Position numbers and translations under genes: made by a program
Assembly: GCA_037127255.1 (NCBI GenBank)
Contig: JBANSL010000001.1
Span: 27,832,501 to 27,896,500 of the forward strand
Reading direction: 5' to 3'
Source: Persicaria tinctoria
Lineage: Eukaryota > Streptophyta > Magnoliopsida > Caryophyllales > Polygonaceae
Length of the DNA stretch: 64,000 nt
Shown here: piece after piece, positions 1 to 11,156 of the stretch
Layout: every line of letters begins with the position of its first letter
Numbering within the stretch: the stretch's first letter is position 1
The notes under the pieces: model-generated
Seen by the model: the letters and a program-made list of their open reading frames with translations, nothing else
Told to the model about the DNA's origin: nothing
Database searches by the model: none

Positions 1-584
1 AACTGCTTCAGTATAAATGCCAGCATCACTTGTAACCTTGTCAGCCTTTAATGATAGAATGTCAACTGCTTTAATAACAAGATCGCCATCTCTTGCATAA
101 ATATCAGCCTGTGTGCTTGAGGATCATGAAGACAGTGTAATTGATAAAATTGATGTATGTGAGAAAAGTTTGGATGCAATTGATAATCGGTATGTGGTGA
201 GAAAGGGCTGGAGAGTCAATTAAAGGATGCGGACATCGGGATTGATTTAGTTGACAAAGAAGTTAATGAAGCTCACAAGGTGTTGGGGGGCAAATCTGTT
301 GAACATTTCGAAAGATATGACATTAGATAGGGACCGTTGGAAGGGGTGCATTCAGACTTCTGATGTTTAAAAAATTGAGGATGGGTGGTGGGACCTTTCG
401 ATTATGCTTCTTTTCTGTCTTGCTCTCTGCTTCTTATTGCCCCATTCTCTATTATTTGGCATGTTACCATATGTTTCATGTGCCCTATTGTTTTGAGTCA
501 ATCGGAAACACTCTCTCAACTTGTTCGGGGAAAGAGTGCGAATATTTCAAATTAACTAGAGTACGAATATTAATTCTCGTACTT
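1..584. other. unassigned sequence
   Basis: No supported gene. Short acidic reading stretches around 120-340 are broken by stops and match no family I recognise. A 74-codon open frame near 363-587 has no domain signature. Confidence 0.4.
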
Positions 585-786
585 TAGTTCCTCTCAAAGT
601 AGTTATTTTTTTAAACTTGACATATTTTTAATAACAAAAAAAATTAGATGAAATGTCTATTTTATTAACTTTTACAAATAATTTCATATTTAATACATTT
701 ATAAATTTAATAAAAACTTAATTTTTTAGAATTATTTAAAATGTGTTAAATAATCAAATGACATATTTTTTTAGACCGAAGGAGTA
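585..786. repeat. Stowaway-like MITE candidate
   Basis: An AT-rich block of about 200 bp begins TAGTTCCTCTCAAAG and ends ACCGAAGGAGTA. The ends are degenerate inverted copies of the plant Stowaway terminus (CTCCCTCCGTCCC type) and are followed inward by similar poly-T and TTGACATA/TATGTCA stretches. There is no coding capacity. The termini are imperfect, so the call is tentative. Confidence 0.4.
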
Positions 787-1127
787 TATGTTTATTGGAT
801 TTATTATGGGAAGATGTAGGACCAACCTTGTCCTGGAAGTATTAAGACAAGATTAAATCGTAGTTTGGCCTAGTAGTGGGCCCTCTAACGAGCATATATA
901 TCCCCACCAGTTTCCCCCGAAAAATGTATCCCCACCGATTGACACATTTATCAAAAACCATAGGTACATTCACTCACTTCCATTAAAAAAAATAAAGGGG
1001 AGAAAAAAACTTAAAGTTAAAATGAAGAAAATTTTTATACTGTGTATGGTGGATTGGTGGTTGGTTGATGTGTTTCCCGTGACGGAGGATGTGATCTCCG
1101 TAACCGGAATGTATACTCATTCACTAC
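787..1127. other. unassigned AT-rich spacer
   Basis: I see no ORF, RNA gene or clear repeat here. Confidence 0.4.
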
Positions 1128-1144
1128 AGTACAAACTTCTTTCT

Positions 1145-1469
1145 TTTATTTACTTTTTTTTTTTTTACAGTAGACATTAAGTTGGATATACTAAAAACAT
1201 TCATGATTATCTCGCAAGATAATGTTCTGAAACTCACAACAATAGAAACTCAAAATAAAATTACAATTCAACTGAGATTTAGCAAGAAAATCAGCTGCAC
1301 CATTTGCCTCTCTGTAGCAGTGCTGAATTGTGACGGTCTCAAAATCTTCGCTTAACAAATGAATCTCTTGGATTATTTGAGCGACCTCCCATGGTATATT
1401 GATCACTTGATTGATGGCATGGACGATGATTGCGCAATTACTTTCAACTATTACTTTTCGAATCCCCGT
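1145..1469 (-). mobile_element. 5'-truncated LINE 3' end with RNase H C-terminus
   Basis: Read on the minus strand, this encodes the C-terminal part of a plant LINE RNase H domain. It has a VIVESNCAII strand, a C-terminal YREANGAADFLAK block holding the usual catalytic-region Asp, then a stop and a poly-A tail (the poly-T run at about 1152-1167 on the plus strand). It is flanked by a diverged 17-bp target duplication (1128-1144 and 1470-1486; 14 of 17 match). Homology to the plus-strand copy at 1944-2562 begins abruptly at the 5' truncation point. This is typical target-primed insertion; the fragment is non-functional. Confidence 0.75.
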
Positions 1470-1486
1470 GGTATAAACGTCTTTCT

Positions 1487-1930
1487 TGTGTGTTAGTATT
1501 TGGTGGTCATCACTCATGACATGATCGGAGTAACTAAATATACTCCAAATCCTACACGTCGGAATTGATTTGCGAGTTGAAGTGTGTTAATTAAATTTTT
1601 TTTGCGTGCTAATTGATTGGAAAGACCTACTCAGTAATTTCGACGTGCACTTAATTGAACACGCATGCACATTAATTCCGACGTGCACTTTTGATGGGAG
1701 ATTTGCGGTGTATCAAACACAACCCGACATGATTAATCAAATCTTTAAGACTCATTAACTTCTACATTCGCTATCCCCATCGAAACTAAGCCACTTTGTA
1801 ATTGTAATCATTCTACCATCTCTCTACCTTTAACTTTTCATTTTTATGCAAATTCAACATATAAATCAAGAAACATCTTGTTCAGAGTCCGTTATGAGTT
1901 TTTTAAAGCTATAAAAGAAATTTAAAAGAA
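1487..1930. other. unassigned spacer between two LINE fragments
   Basis: No gene or repeat recognised. It separates two opposite-orientation copies of the same LINE 3' end, so it would form the loop of any foldback transcript. Confidence 0.4.
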
Positions 1931-1943
1931 AGGAGCTGCTTAT

Positions 1944-2562
1944 ACAGATATTATCTATGCTGTAACTCAAACTATAGACAAAATCTCATGTTGGAATAAT
2001 CAGCAGGTAAAAACGAAGTTACCTAAACGTGTTAGACCTCCTGATAAATTGATTTGGAAATGTCCTCCAATAAATGTCATTAAGATCAATGTAGATGCTT
2101 CGGTGAAAATTGATACTCAACCGCAGGTTGGTTGTATTGTGAACAATAATGACGGTCTAGTTCTTCGAATTCATAAATGTAACGTTAGGATGTGTTCGGT
2201 CATTCTAGCAGAAGCTTTTGCAGTTTATACAGGTATAAGACTGGCAGCGGAGATGTGGATTCGAAGAGTAATAGTTGAAAGTGATTGTGCAATCATCATC
2301 AATTCCATCAATCAAGTGAACAATATACCATGAGAGGTCGCTCAAATAGTCCAAGAGATCCATTCATTAAGCAAAGATTTTGAGAGCGTCACAATTCAGC
2401 ACTGCTATAGAGAGGCAAATGGTGCAGCTGATTTTCTTGCTAAATCTCAGTTGAATTGTAATTTTATTTTGAGTTCTTGTTGTTGTGAGTTCCAGAACAT
2501 CATATTGCGAGATGATCATGGATGTCGTTAGTACATCCAATTTATTGCATACTATAAAAAAA
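1944..2562 (+). mobile_element. 5'-truncated LINE fragment with RNase H domain
   Basis: It encodes an RNase H-like (RVT_3) domain. WKCPPINVIKINVDAS is the usual start strand with the first catalytic Asp, AEAFAVYTGI follows, then VIVESDCAII, and the C-terminal YREANGAADFLAK block. A TGA at 2331-2333 interrupts the frame where the minus-strand copy at 1145-1469 has TGG (Trp). A short poly-A run ends the body at about 2556-2562. Flanks AGGAGCTGCTTAT (1931-1943) and AGGAGCGGCTTAT (2563-2575) are a 12/13 target duplication. The reverse transcriptase part is absent. Confidence 0.75.
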
Positions 2563-2575
2563 AGGAGCGGCTTAT

Positions 2576-3349
2576 TAAAAATGTAATCCCAATTTATTAT
2601 TTTTTTGATAAATTATCTAAATACATAAAAACTTTTTAAATTATTTTACCACTTGTAAATTGGATTTTTTTTTAATCAATCACCAACCCTCCATAATATA
2701 TACAACTATTTTCATTTTGGTGCAAATATATACAACTAATTAATGTATGCTATATATTGAGCTCATCCTTTGTTGCGGCACGCTGTCCTACAGAGATCGA
2801 AGACCTCGTTCGAAATTACGCATTTGAATTTTGGTTCAATCATGATTAACCACACACAAATTTTCGCCCTGTATAAAAAGAAAGAGATCTTCCTAGTAAT
2901 AAATAAAGTTTAAAAAATTGCTATTTTTTGGTTTTGTGTTTAAAGCTAAACTTAACACTTAGTAATATCTAATTTATCCATACAAAATATTATAACCATA
3001 CAAATAAAGATCTTAATCTACCAAAAATATCTATTTTTTACTATAAAAACGCCTTCTTGTATTTTTGGCAAAAAGTGAAAGATAAGTCATTTTTGGACTA
3101 TCGATCATTCACGTAGATTAACGATTAAACAAATTAACCAAATTTTATTTATATCTAAATATTAGTGAGTTTTTTTTTACTTATACATATACAAAAAAAA
3201 GTCATGTATATAATATCTTAATTATATACATAATACATTAATTTTATTATTAGGACGGAACTGGATTCGGGCCTCAAGGTCGCAACCTCTTTGGCCTATG
3301 CATAGAGCCGGCCTGATCTTGCTCTTTAGTTCAATTGTTTATTGGGGGA
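2576..3349. other. AT-rich unassigned spacer
   Basis: No gene. It consists of poly-A/T and TATA-rich runs with a short less AT-rich patch around 3250-3320. Confidence 0.4.
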
Positions 3350-3945
3350 AAAGAGTAAATATCCATATAATAAGACTTAATTGAGTAAATATCCACCAAG
3401 GCGACGTTATTTATTAAATGTCCACCAGACATCCTACCTCATACCCCCGCTTCTCCCCAAGATCGCCCCTCCCCTACGTTTCTTGTGAAACAAGTTCCCC
3501 ATTCACCAGGAAAAGTTTTCCATCCAGGTATTTAATAGCACACAAAAATAAATTCTTCATATATAAACCTCTTCAATATCAACATACATATATATATTTT
3601 TCTTATAATATATCACGAATGTATACTGTATTTTCGTTTATCATCACATATTTTCTCATATAGTCATTTTTTAATATATCACGAATGTATAATATGCTGT
3701 TATAAACATTAAAATACGTTTGTCAGCATATTTATTTACGAAAACGTCATTTGTCAGCATATAAAAGCTCTTCCAATAATGCTGATAGTCATACATTTAT
3801 ACCATCATATATATCAGCATTTGTCATCGTTTATGAATATACAAATATAATCATACATATATATCAGCATATGTGAAGTCAGAAATAATCATACATCTAT
3901 TAGCATACGTTAGTCGATTGTCAATATGCTTATGAAATTGTTCTC
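3350..3945. other. 5' flank of a decayed Mutator-like element
   Basis: Repeated GTAAATATCCAC-type words (3352-3425) resemble the terminal region of a DNA transposon. The word GTCAGCAT recurs many times from about 3720 to 3950 and again in the intron-like gaps at 5430-5530. No gene is supported. The last TTGTCAG before 3951 could be a 3' splice site feeding the transposase frame. Confidence 0.35.
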
Positions 3946-6481
3946 TTGTCAGATGAAGCAGTAATGTCAACCCACATTCTTACAATTGTTTGTGATGGAG
4001 AATGGAAGAATGTTGACAACAACTTGTTTTTCGTTGGTGATACAATAACAAAATCGTTCCTAGTAGATGATTCAGTTACATTGGGTTCACTAGCTATGAG
4101 AGTGTTCAACATATGCAACATTGATCATAACGTTTATAATCGAGAATTCAACCACTTACACCCATGCATGGTTTTAAAAACACCTTTTATTATCAGTTGT
4201 GATGCCGATTTACAGGAATTCTTGACATTAAGTAAGCTCGAGGGACTGAATTTTGTTGTTGAATTGTGTGTCATTAAAAGGAAGAAAGATGGAATATTGT
4301 CTATCATACAACCAAAAGCTGACATCGGCATACCTGAAACAGAAGACCAAGATAGCATGAAGACTTTTGAATCTAGCTAATGAATTTCAAAGACTTATGT
4401 GTTGTTAAAGACAAGAAAGCTAACAACAAATATATGTCATTGGATGATTATAAGTATTACTATGGAGATGATGTCGATATTCTTGTAGATGATGAAGGGC
4501 TTATTCCTTTTCATGAATTGGTTGACGTTGATGGAGAAAATAATTCAACTGACACCATATGGGAAAACATTAGAAATCCAGATGAGGGAGAGAATTATGA
4601 TTCAAATACAAGTGAGGAAGACCAGAAAATTTGTAGGGAAAGCTACAATTCAATGAAGAGGAAAGGGAATACAATAGAAGAATACAGTGTTGACATTTCT
4701 TACAGTGCTGAAATTGAGAGTTTTGGGAGCTATAACTCAGTAGCTGACAGGACAATGTATGTCGAGAAGATATTTCCATCTAAGTAAGAAATAAATTGAA
4801 AGATACTCTATATCTCATGTCAATGACTAAAATATTTGGGTTTGTGGCCAGGAAATCTACTTTGTAGTATTTTAGAGCCAAATGCATAGATGCCAACTGT
4901 GGTTGGAAATTGCATTAAAAAAAGCTCTATTCAGAATTCCACAATCCAGCACAAATTAGATCTACACATTGCAGAAAAGCTTCTTACAGTGTTGTTGCTA
5001 ACTTCATAAAATTAATGTATGTAATAAAAAACATCATATTTCTTAAGTTTATTCTTACAAATGTGAATATAAACTGATTACTTTATTATGCTAACAGATC
5101 ATACAATCCAGCACAAATTAGGAATAAGATGCAGAAAGATCACAAAATTCCAATCACTTATAAGAAAAGCATGGAAAACATCACAATTAGCACACGTGAG
5201 GGAAAAAGGAACACCAAAGTCGAATTTTCCAGCTTTACCATCATACTGACACATGATTGGGGAGAAAAATCCATGAATAATTGCTTTGTTTGCTACCGAT
5301 GAGGTTGACAGATTTAAATATCTATTCCTATCATTCGAGCAATGCCAACAAGCATTCCATGTTTTGAAGAAGGTTGGTTTAATGTGTTCAATGGCATTAG
5401 TATATAACGTCATGACCATTTATATAATATCAGCATGATTTAAACACATTATATAAGATGTCAGCATCACTTAAGTATCATTCTACATAAATTCATAATC
5501 GTTTTTTACACTGTCAGCACAATAAAAAATAATCCAATGTCTGCTTTTTTTTTTGAATAATTTGTTGTGGATGATGGAACATTTCTTAGTGGAAAGTATG
5601 AGGGCACATTGCTAGGTGCAAATACACTGGATGCGGACATGAGTATATATCCGCTTGCATTTGGGATGGTTGATTAAGAAAACAACAAAATCATGGAAGT
5701 GGTTCTTTCAGCAGCTAAAAAAGGTGATACCACAATCAGATGACCAGGTGTTTATGTCAAGCAGACATACATATAAAAAAATAATAATGATGTTTACCCA
5801 AATGCTATACACTACATATGCAGATGGCACCTTAATCAAAACATCAAGTTTACTTTCAAGAAAAAGCAGTTGTGTGAATTGTTCCAAGACGTAGCAGAAT
5901 GTTACATAATTAGTGATTTCAGTCACTACTTTTCTAAGATAACATAAATCAACAAAGAATTGTCAGCATAGTTGATAGAAGTAGGGTTTGAAAGATGGTT
6001 TAGAGCACATACAAGCGGGCAAAGATACAATATGATGACATCCAACAATGTTGAGAGCTTGAGTTCTATGGTCAGCGATAAAAAATCATTACCTATAGTT
6101 TCCCTACTAAACTATCTTAGAAAGAAGTTGACAAAATGTTTCCAAGAGAGAAGGGTGCTTGTGGAAAAAAAAACACGCACGGGATGCTCAAAACTATTGT
6201 TAAAATTCTTCAAGAATTAATTGCCAAAATCAGCTATAGTGTACCATGTTCAGAAAATGAATGGCTTCCAATTTGAAGTTGTGGGAGAAGACACAAGAAT
6301 AGTGGTTGATTTGTTAGTAATTACATGCACTTGTAGAATATTTGACTTGCAAAAGATCCTATGGGTACATGCTCTTGCTTCTATAATACACAACAACGCC
6401 TCTGTAACACACTTCATTCAAAGCTTTTACATTGTCGAAGCTTCGAAGTTAGCATATCATGAGACAATATACCCAGTCTTA
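3946..6481 (+). pseudogene. MURA-type Mutator transposase, decayed
   Basis: In order: an N-terminal PB1-like region typical of plant MURA proteins (about 3946-4380); an acidic linker; the Mutator DNA-binding domain with RAKCIDANCGWKLH near 4870-4910; a conserved YNPAQIRNKMQKD helix (about 5103-5150); and the MULE catalytic core starting at DGTFLSGKYEGTLLGA (about 5568-5620). A further frame carries KSWKWFFQQLKK (about 5690-5723). Then come a conserved YPNAIHYICRWHL region, GFERWFRAH...YNMMTSNNVESL (from 5984) and a SWIM zinc finger around 6320-6390. The finger's CTCRIFDLQKI keeps the first CxC, but the second pair reads WVH instead of CVH, so a zinc ligand is lost. Several frameshifts and stops separate the blocks. 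LTR B interrupts the 3' end. Confidence 0.85.
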
Positions 6482-8251
6482 TGATGTCCATGTTTTTTTA
6501 CCATGTTTTGTGCTTACTTTTATTCAAAATTATGTCTATTATATATTTTCTGGGTTGGGAATATTAAGAATATGTGTAGAACACGATTATTTGGAAGATA
6601 TAGAGATCTACACAAGTTTTTGGTTTAATTTCGAAGGATTTGAAGACAATTGTGCAATTGCAAGAGGAAGTTCCCGAAAGATAGTACTCAACGTTGATTG
6701 TATTTACTCGACATCGACCAAAGACTTTGGAGTAATTCTAAGTATTTAGGAGTCAAGCTACTTGAGAGGTCGACATTCAACCCTTCCATCGACCACTGAT
6801 CGCCCACGTTTTGAGAGCTCAACATTGACTAACCTTGATTGATGTCGAACATAGAAGAGATACACTTCATAAGCCAAGGAAAAGGGAGCCATATGTCGAC
6901 CATTTCACTCGAGATCGATCCAACCGGAAGAGAGCTCGATGTCGGCTACTTTGCTCGACGTTGACTTGAGGATCACATGTAGCAGACGGGGATCAGACCA
7001 AATCTTTTGGAGGATAATTATGCACGAGATCTTTACACATCTTACCTTATGAGATCAGACTTCTATTAGTTAGATAAAGTTTTAGATAAATGATTTTAAT
7101 CTCTTATTAGATAGAGTTTATTTTCTTAGAGAGCAAGTTTAGGTTTACCATAAATAAAGGCATTACGCATAGGGTTTGAGACATCCCACACTTGAGCGAT
7201 CAAGACTAGTTAGTTAGAGAGACAACAAAGAGTGAGAAAGAGGTTCGAGAATGATTTTTCGGTTGTATGTTCTTTTAAATTCCAGTTTATGTTTTCCATG
7301 TTTATGATATATTTTCATTGCGATGATGAGTGAGTAGATGTCTTGCTTATAAGGTCGGGGTGAGCCCGGCAATAGCCATGTGTGTATGATTGAATCTATG
7401 ATCTTTCTATGTGATTATCATCTTCTATCTTATGCTTAATTTCGCTGCGAAAGTAGAGGAAAATCTATGTTTGCAATTGTGAACCGAGAGTGAATTGATT
7501 GCGAATTTGGATAGTAATTAAAATGAGATGCGAAAGTCTATTAAACCCTAATTAAAAAAAGATAGAAACAAAAAGGTTTTGATGCAAGAGCCTCTATGAT
7601 CTATTTGTTAAAGTATGCGAAAGCCGTCTTTTGATGATAAAGCATGATCTTTTCTACAAATAGGTTTTTATGCGAGAGTCTCTATGGTTATTGTTGTGGT
7701 AAACCCTAACCTTGGAAGCTTTTATTATATTGTTTAAACCTAAAGTTTTAGCCTTGCGTTATGTTTGAGAAACCCAGCAAAAACCTTTTTGATATTTCTG
7801 ATCATCCTACCCACGCCCATCTTTATATTCTTCGGCCTTTCTTTGTCGACAATTGTTTCTATTTTGTGTTACCGCTCGTCGTCGATAACCTTAGTCGACA
7901 TCGACTACTCTTACTCGACGTCGACCTCTTTGTTTGTTGTTGTTGTTCTTTGTAGGATACCACTCGACGTTGAGGTCTTCTGATCAACGTCGACCACCTC
8001 TGTGACTTTTTGTTGAAGGAAATCTACTATTCTGATCGACATCGACCACTTTTGGTTGATATCAAGGACTTCTAGCCGATACCAGAGAACGTTTTTACAG
8101 GACTACTTTGGAACCGCTGACACGCTTCCTTGTGGATCGATCCTGATTCCTCTTCCCTATAGTGGGGGAGTCTTGTAATTTATTTGATAGGCTTGAGTTG
8201 ATTATTAGGTTTCATATATTGTATTTACATATTCAATTCTCCCCTACGTCA
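6482..8251 (+). repeat. 5' LTR of Athila-like element B
   Basis: It begins TGATGTCCATG, like the solo LTR at 21468, and ends just before a tRNA-Asp-type primer-binding site. It holds dyads of the TCGACATCGA/TCGACGTCGA kind (6710-6960, 7880-8090), a TATA-like ACCATAAATAAAGG near 7147, a four-codon upstream ORF at 7323-7337, the GTCGGG-GTGAG-CCCGGC hairpin that follows it, and the palindrome GGATCGATCC at 8134-8143. It was inserted into the 3' part of the MURA pseudogene. No 3' LTR partner is present in the window. Confidence 0.75.
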
Positions 8252-8256
8252 AATTT

Positions 8257-8274
8257 TGGCATCGTTGTCGGGGA
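8257..8274 (+). promoter_or_regulatory. primer-binding site of element B (tRNA-Asp type)
   Basis: TGGCATCGTTGTCGGGGA matches the complement of the plant tRNA-Asp 3' end (TGGCGCCGTTGCCGGGGA) at 15 of 18 positions. It sits a few bases inside the 5' LTR. Confidence 0.8.
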
Positions 8275-8355
8275 AGAAATCAATCGCGCCTTTAGTAGTT
8301 CGTCTCACGTTCTTTGCTAGTGCTCTTTTATAGGTGTATGTGATGTGTTGATTGT

Positions 8356-8957
8356 ATGCCAGAGTTTGAGCCCCTAGACGAATCGAAACGCTTCATTCGT
8401 CTAAAAGAAAAGTTAAAGAGAATCATGGCCAATGAAGAGACCACCCAGCACGAGCCCAAGAGGCTTCGAAAGAAAGTTGAGGACCACGCTACACGAGGAA
8501 CTGAGTTCACTCGGAGTCAACAAAGAGCGAAGGCAAGGGCTGGTCGTGAAGCCCAAGCTAGGAGAGAATTCGAAGAGCTGGCTGAACCAAATTCCCCAGA
8601 CCGTCAAGGAATATATGCACCCAATGCCGACGGTGCCACAATCTCCTATAATTCTCCTTGTAGTCAATTTTTAAATTAAGACTAACTTTATTGTAAAGAT
8701 TAAAAGACATGCTTTTGAGGGGAAGGCCATTGAATATCTTGTGACACACATGGGCTAACGTTGGGAAGCATGATCCAACGATCCATCAACACGTGGGCTT
8801 AGCTTAGGGACTCTTTTCTAAACAAGTTCTTTCCACCATCCAAGATAGCACAAATTAGATAGAAGATTGTGTCTTTCAAGCAGAAGCCTGGTGAGAGGCT
8901 TTCCCATGTATGGGAAAGATACAAAAACTTGCTGAGATCATGTCGTACTCATGGGCA
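8356..8957 (+). pseudogene. gag of element B, 5' part
   Basis: The start (MPEFEPLDESKRF) parallels the gag start of element C (TPEFDALDEPERY). A coiled, charged N-terminal helix follows, then degenerate Retrotrans_gag sequence with several stops and frameshifts (the parallel to element A's YKDLMRSCPTHGQQ lies at about 8920-8957). The frame is cut at 8957/8962 by insertion of element A and resumes at 17874. It belongs to the same family as A and C but is more diverged and older. Confidence 0.75.
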
Positions 8958-9983
8958 ACCATTGTGAGCTGAATCTGCCATGTTTTACAGTTACTTTTAT
9001 ATCGTTTTCTTCATACATTTCATGCATTTGGGCTAAAATAGTACACAATCTATGTAGTTTATGTTTGTTTGCCAAATTATGGAATCTACACCAATTTCTG
9101 TTTAAATTCGCAGAATTCGAGGCAATTTACAACAGTTCTGAGAAAGGTTGGAAAAGCTCGGAAATCAGCTACAGAAGTCCAAAGTCAAAGAACTACAGAA
9201 CAAGGACGAATCAAGCTGGAGCCCAGAAGTTACTGGATATCGATGAAATGTAGTCGATATCGACAAATGATGTCCGAGCAGTACTAGTCGAGTAGGAGAT
9301 GATCGAGGAAGTAGAAGACAAAGCAACCCGACTCTGGAGTTTTATTCGATATCGAGTAAGCTACTCGATATCGACAAACACCTTGATGCCATACCCGGAG
9401 TCGAGGAGTTGTGTCAAGTCGAGAAGCTGAAGACCCGGAGAAGCCGAGCAGCAGTTACTCGATATCGAGTAAACTACTCGATATCGACAACCCAGAAGCA
9501 CATGTCCGAGTCAGTGTCGAGGAGAAGCTATTCGACAGCACCAGGCCAGCCAAAGTCGATACAACGTTACTCGATATCGAGTAGATTACTCGATATCGAC
9601 AAAACCTGAGGAGCCTGTCCGAGCCAGATCGACTACATCTACTCGACAATGCCCAACCAGAGAAGTGGATGACGCCAACCTTACTCGATATCGTGTAAAT
9701 TACTCGATATCGAGGAAATCATCCAGAGCCGCGTTACGCGGTGAAGCTGTCTGTGTCGAGTTGGGATTTCTTGGAGCCAAAGGAGTCCGATTTTTATCCA
9801 CATATATCAAGTTCTATCTATGGAGAGAAGATCTACCCACACGAGAAGATATTTTACTACTTTAGATATAATTTCCTTAATGGATTTAATTCCTTTATTC
9901 CATTTATTTATCTTTAAGCAAGTAGATATTTAGATTTCGATATAGATAGACTTTCTTACTTAGAATAACTAGGGAATGGAGGC

Positions 9984-9991
9984 TATAAATA
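9984..9991 (+). promoter_or_regulatory. LTR TATA box of element A
   Basis: TATAAATA lies in GGCTATAAATAAGGCC. The same context recurs in every related LTR in the window (solo LTR near 22318; element C, minus strand, near 43493-43502). Transcription should start roughly 30 bp downstream; this is inferred. Confidence 0.7.
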
Positions 9992-10130
9992 AGGCCTTAG
10001 GGGCTGAGCATTAGGCATCTTATTCCAACAAACATTCAATTTCAGAGACAAGTAGTTACACATAGAGAGAGAAGGAGAAGAGATTGTAAGTGTGAGTTTA
10101 TTAATGCAAGTTAGTTCTTTTTCATCAAAG

Positions 10131-10195
10131 ATGTCTGCTATTGCGTTGAAGAGCGAGTAGTCCACCCACTTCTGGGGCTGGGGTGAGCCCGACGG
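10131..10195 (+). promoter_or_regulatory. conserved upstream ORF and GC hairpin in LTR leader
   Basis: ATG at 10131 opens a nine-codon ORF (MSAIALKSE, stop TAG at 10158-10160) about 150 nt below the TATA box. At 10175-10190 a perfect GGGCT-GGGGTG-AGCCC hairpin follows. Related ORFs with the same stop context and a related hairpin exist in the LTRs at 22499, 43296, 50115, 57314 and 60543. It lies in the transcribed leader ahead of gag, so it could limit ribosome access to gag; the function is inferred. Confidence 0.55.
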
Positions 10196-10871
10196 TGGCC
10201 ATGTAAGGTGATGCGGTAAAGGTATAATCTTTTTATGCAATTCGTCTTCTATCCCTATTAGCATGATTATTTTGCGAGAGTTGAAGGTGATCCTTGTTTG
10301 TGTTATTGAAGCGAAAGTGATCTTAATGCAACTTGGGTTAATTCTGTGAAAAAGGGTTAGTAACAATTAGGGTTTATACGAAAGCCTCTATATTTGTATT
10401 TGTTAATAACGAAAGTTATTTGATGGAAAGCATGATCTTTTATGCCTTTATGTGTTACTTTGCATGGTTATCGTTGTGGTGTTGATACCCTGGCTTTGGA
10501 AGTCTTTTAGTATATTGATTTATTTCGTTGAAAATCCGAGTTCTGTCTTCGAGAATTTGCAATTTACAGTTTTTGTTTTTTGTCGATACCGAAGAGTTCT
10601 TGTCGATATCGAGTAGGGCTTACTTGATATCGAGGAAAACTTGCCGAGATCTAATTGTCTTTGCTGAGTCTGCTGTCTGTTGTCGATTTATGTTTCTGTT
10701 GTCGACATAGCTTTAGTCGATATCGAGTAGTTGTTGTCGATATCGAGTTAATTCCGTGTTTGTTTTTTTTCTATTTTGCTTTGTTATTTTTGTCTTTCTT
10801 TCTGTCTTTCTGTCTTCTATTCTGTCTGTGAGATTTACAACTACCTGAGATCCGCTGACACGCTTCCTCGT

Positions 10872-10881
10872 GGATCGATCC
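10872..10881 (+). promoter_or_regulatory. conserved U5 palindrome GGATCGATCC
   Basis: A ten-base perfect palindrome near the 3' end of the LTR lies inside a longer conserved block (CGCTTCCTCGTGGATCGATC). It recurs at 8134, 23155, 42592, 49411, 56639 and 59868; the 3' LTR of A has one change at 17748-17757. Its placement ahead of the primer-binding site suits an RNA dimerisation or packaging signal; this is inference. Confidence 0.5.
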
Positions 10882-10989
10882 TGACTTCCCACTACTGCAT
10901 AGGGAGGGAGTCTTGTAATCATTTGCGTGGGCATAATCTGGTTTGATCTATATTTTATATTTTGAACTCGATTTCCTCCGACAATAAAT

Positions 10990-11007
10990 TGGCGTCGTTG
11001 CCAGGGA
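10990..11007 (+). promoter_or_regulatory. primer-binding site of element A (tRNA-Asp type)
   Basis: TGGCGTCGTTGCCAGGGA matches the complement of the plant tRNA-Asp 3' end at 16 of 18 bases and directly follows the 5' LTR. Confidence 0.85.
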
Positions 11008-11156
11008 TGCAATCATTCGCGCCTTAGGTAGTCAGATCTCACTTTTCTCTTGAGTTACTTTACAAGTATATCCGCCGTTCTGGTCAAACACCTGAGTTTG
11101 ATGCCTTAGACGAACCGGAGCGCCTTATACACATTCAAGCTAAACTAAAAAGAGCC

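Larger units (their letters stand above)
8963..10986 (+). repeat. 5' LTR of element A
   Basis: It starts TGTGAGCTGAATC and ends CCTCCGACAATA ahead of the primer-binding site. It contains about 15 TCGATATCGA-type dyads, mostly paired: 9235-9270, 9340-9385, 9460-9490, 9570-9605, 9680-9715, 10585-10645, 10710-10750. TATA box TATAAATA lies at 9984. It differs from the 3' LTR by point changes and by one extra 19-bp dyad unit near 9347-9366. Confidence 0.9.

Noticed and set aside
363..587. 74-codon open frame with a hydrophobic start
   Set aside because: No family match, no supporting gene structure, and it runs into a MITE candidate.
9230..9720. Regularly spaced short palindromes as a CRISPR-like array
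   Set aside because: Spacers are 8-11 bp, non-unique and shared between both LTRs; the context is a plant retrotransposon. No cas genes.
9069..9865. Several 60-72 codon open frames in the LTR of A
   Set aside because: They lie in non-coding LTR sequence, are repeated with changes in the 3' LTR and arise from the dyads.
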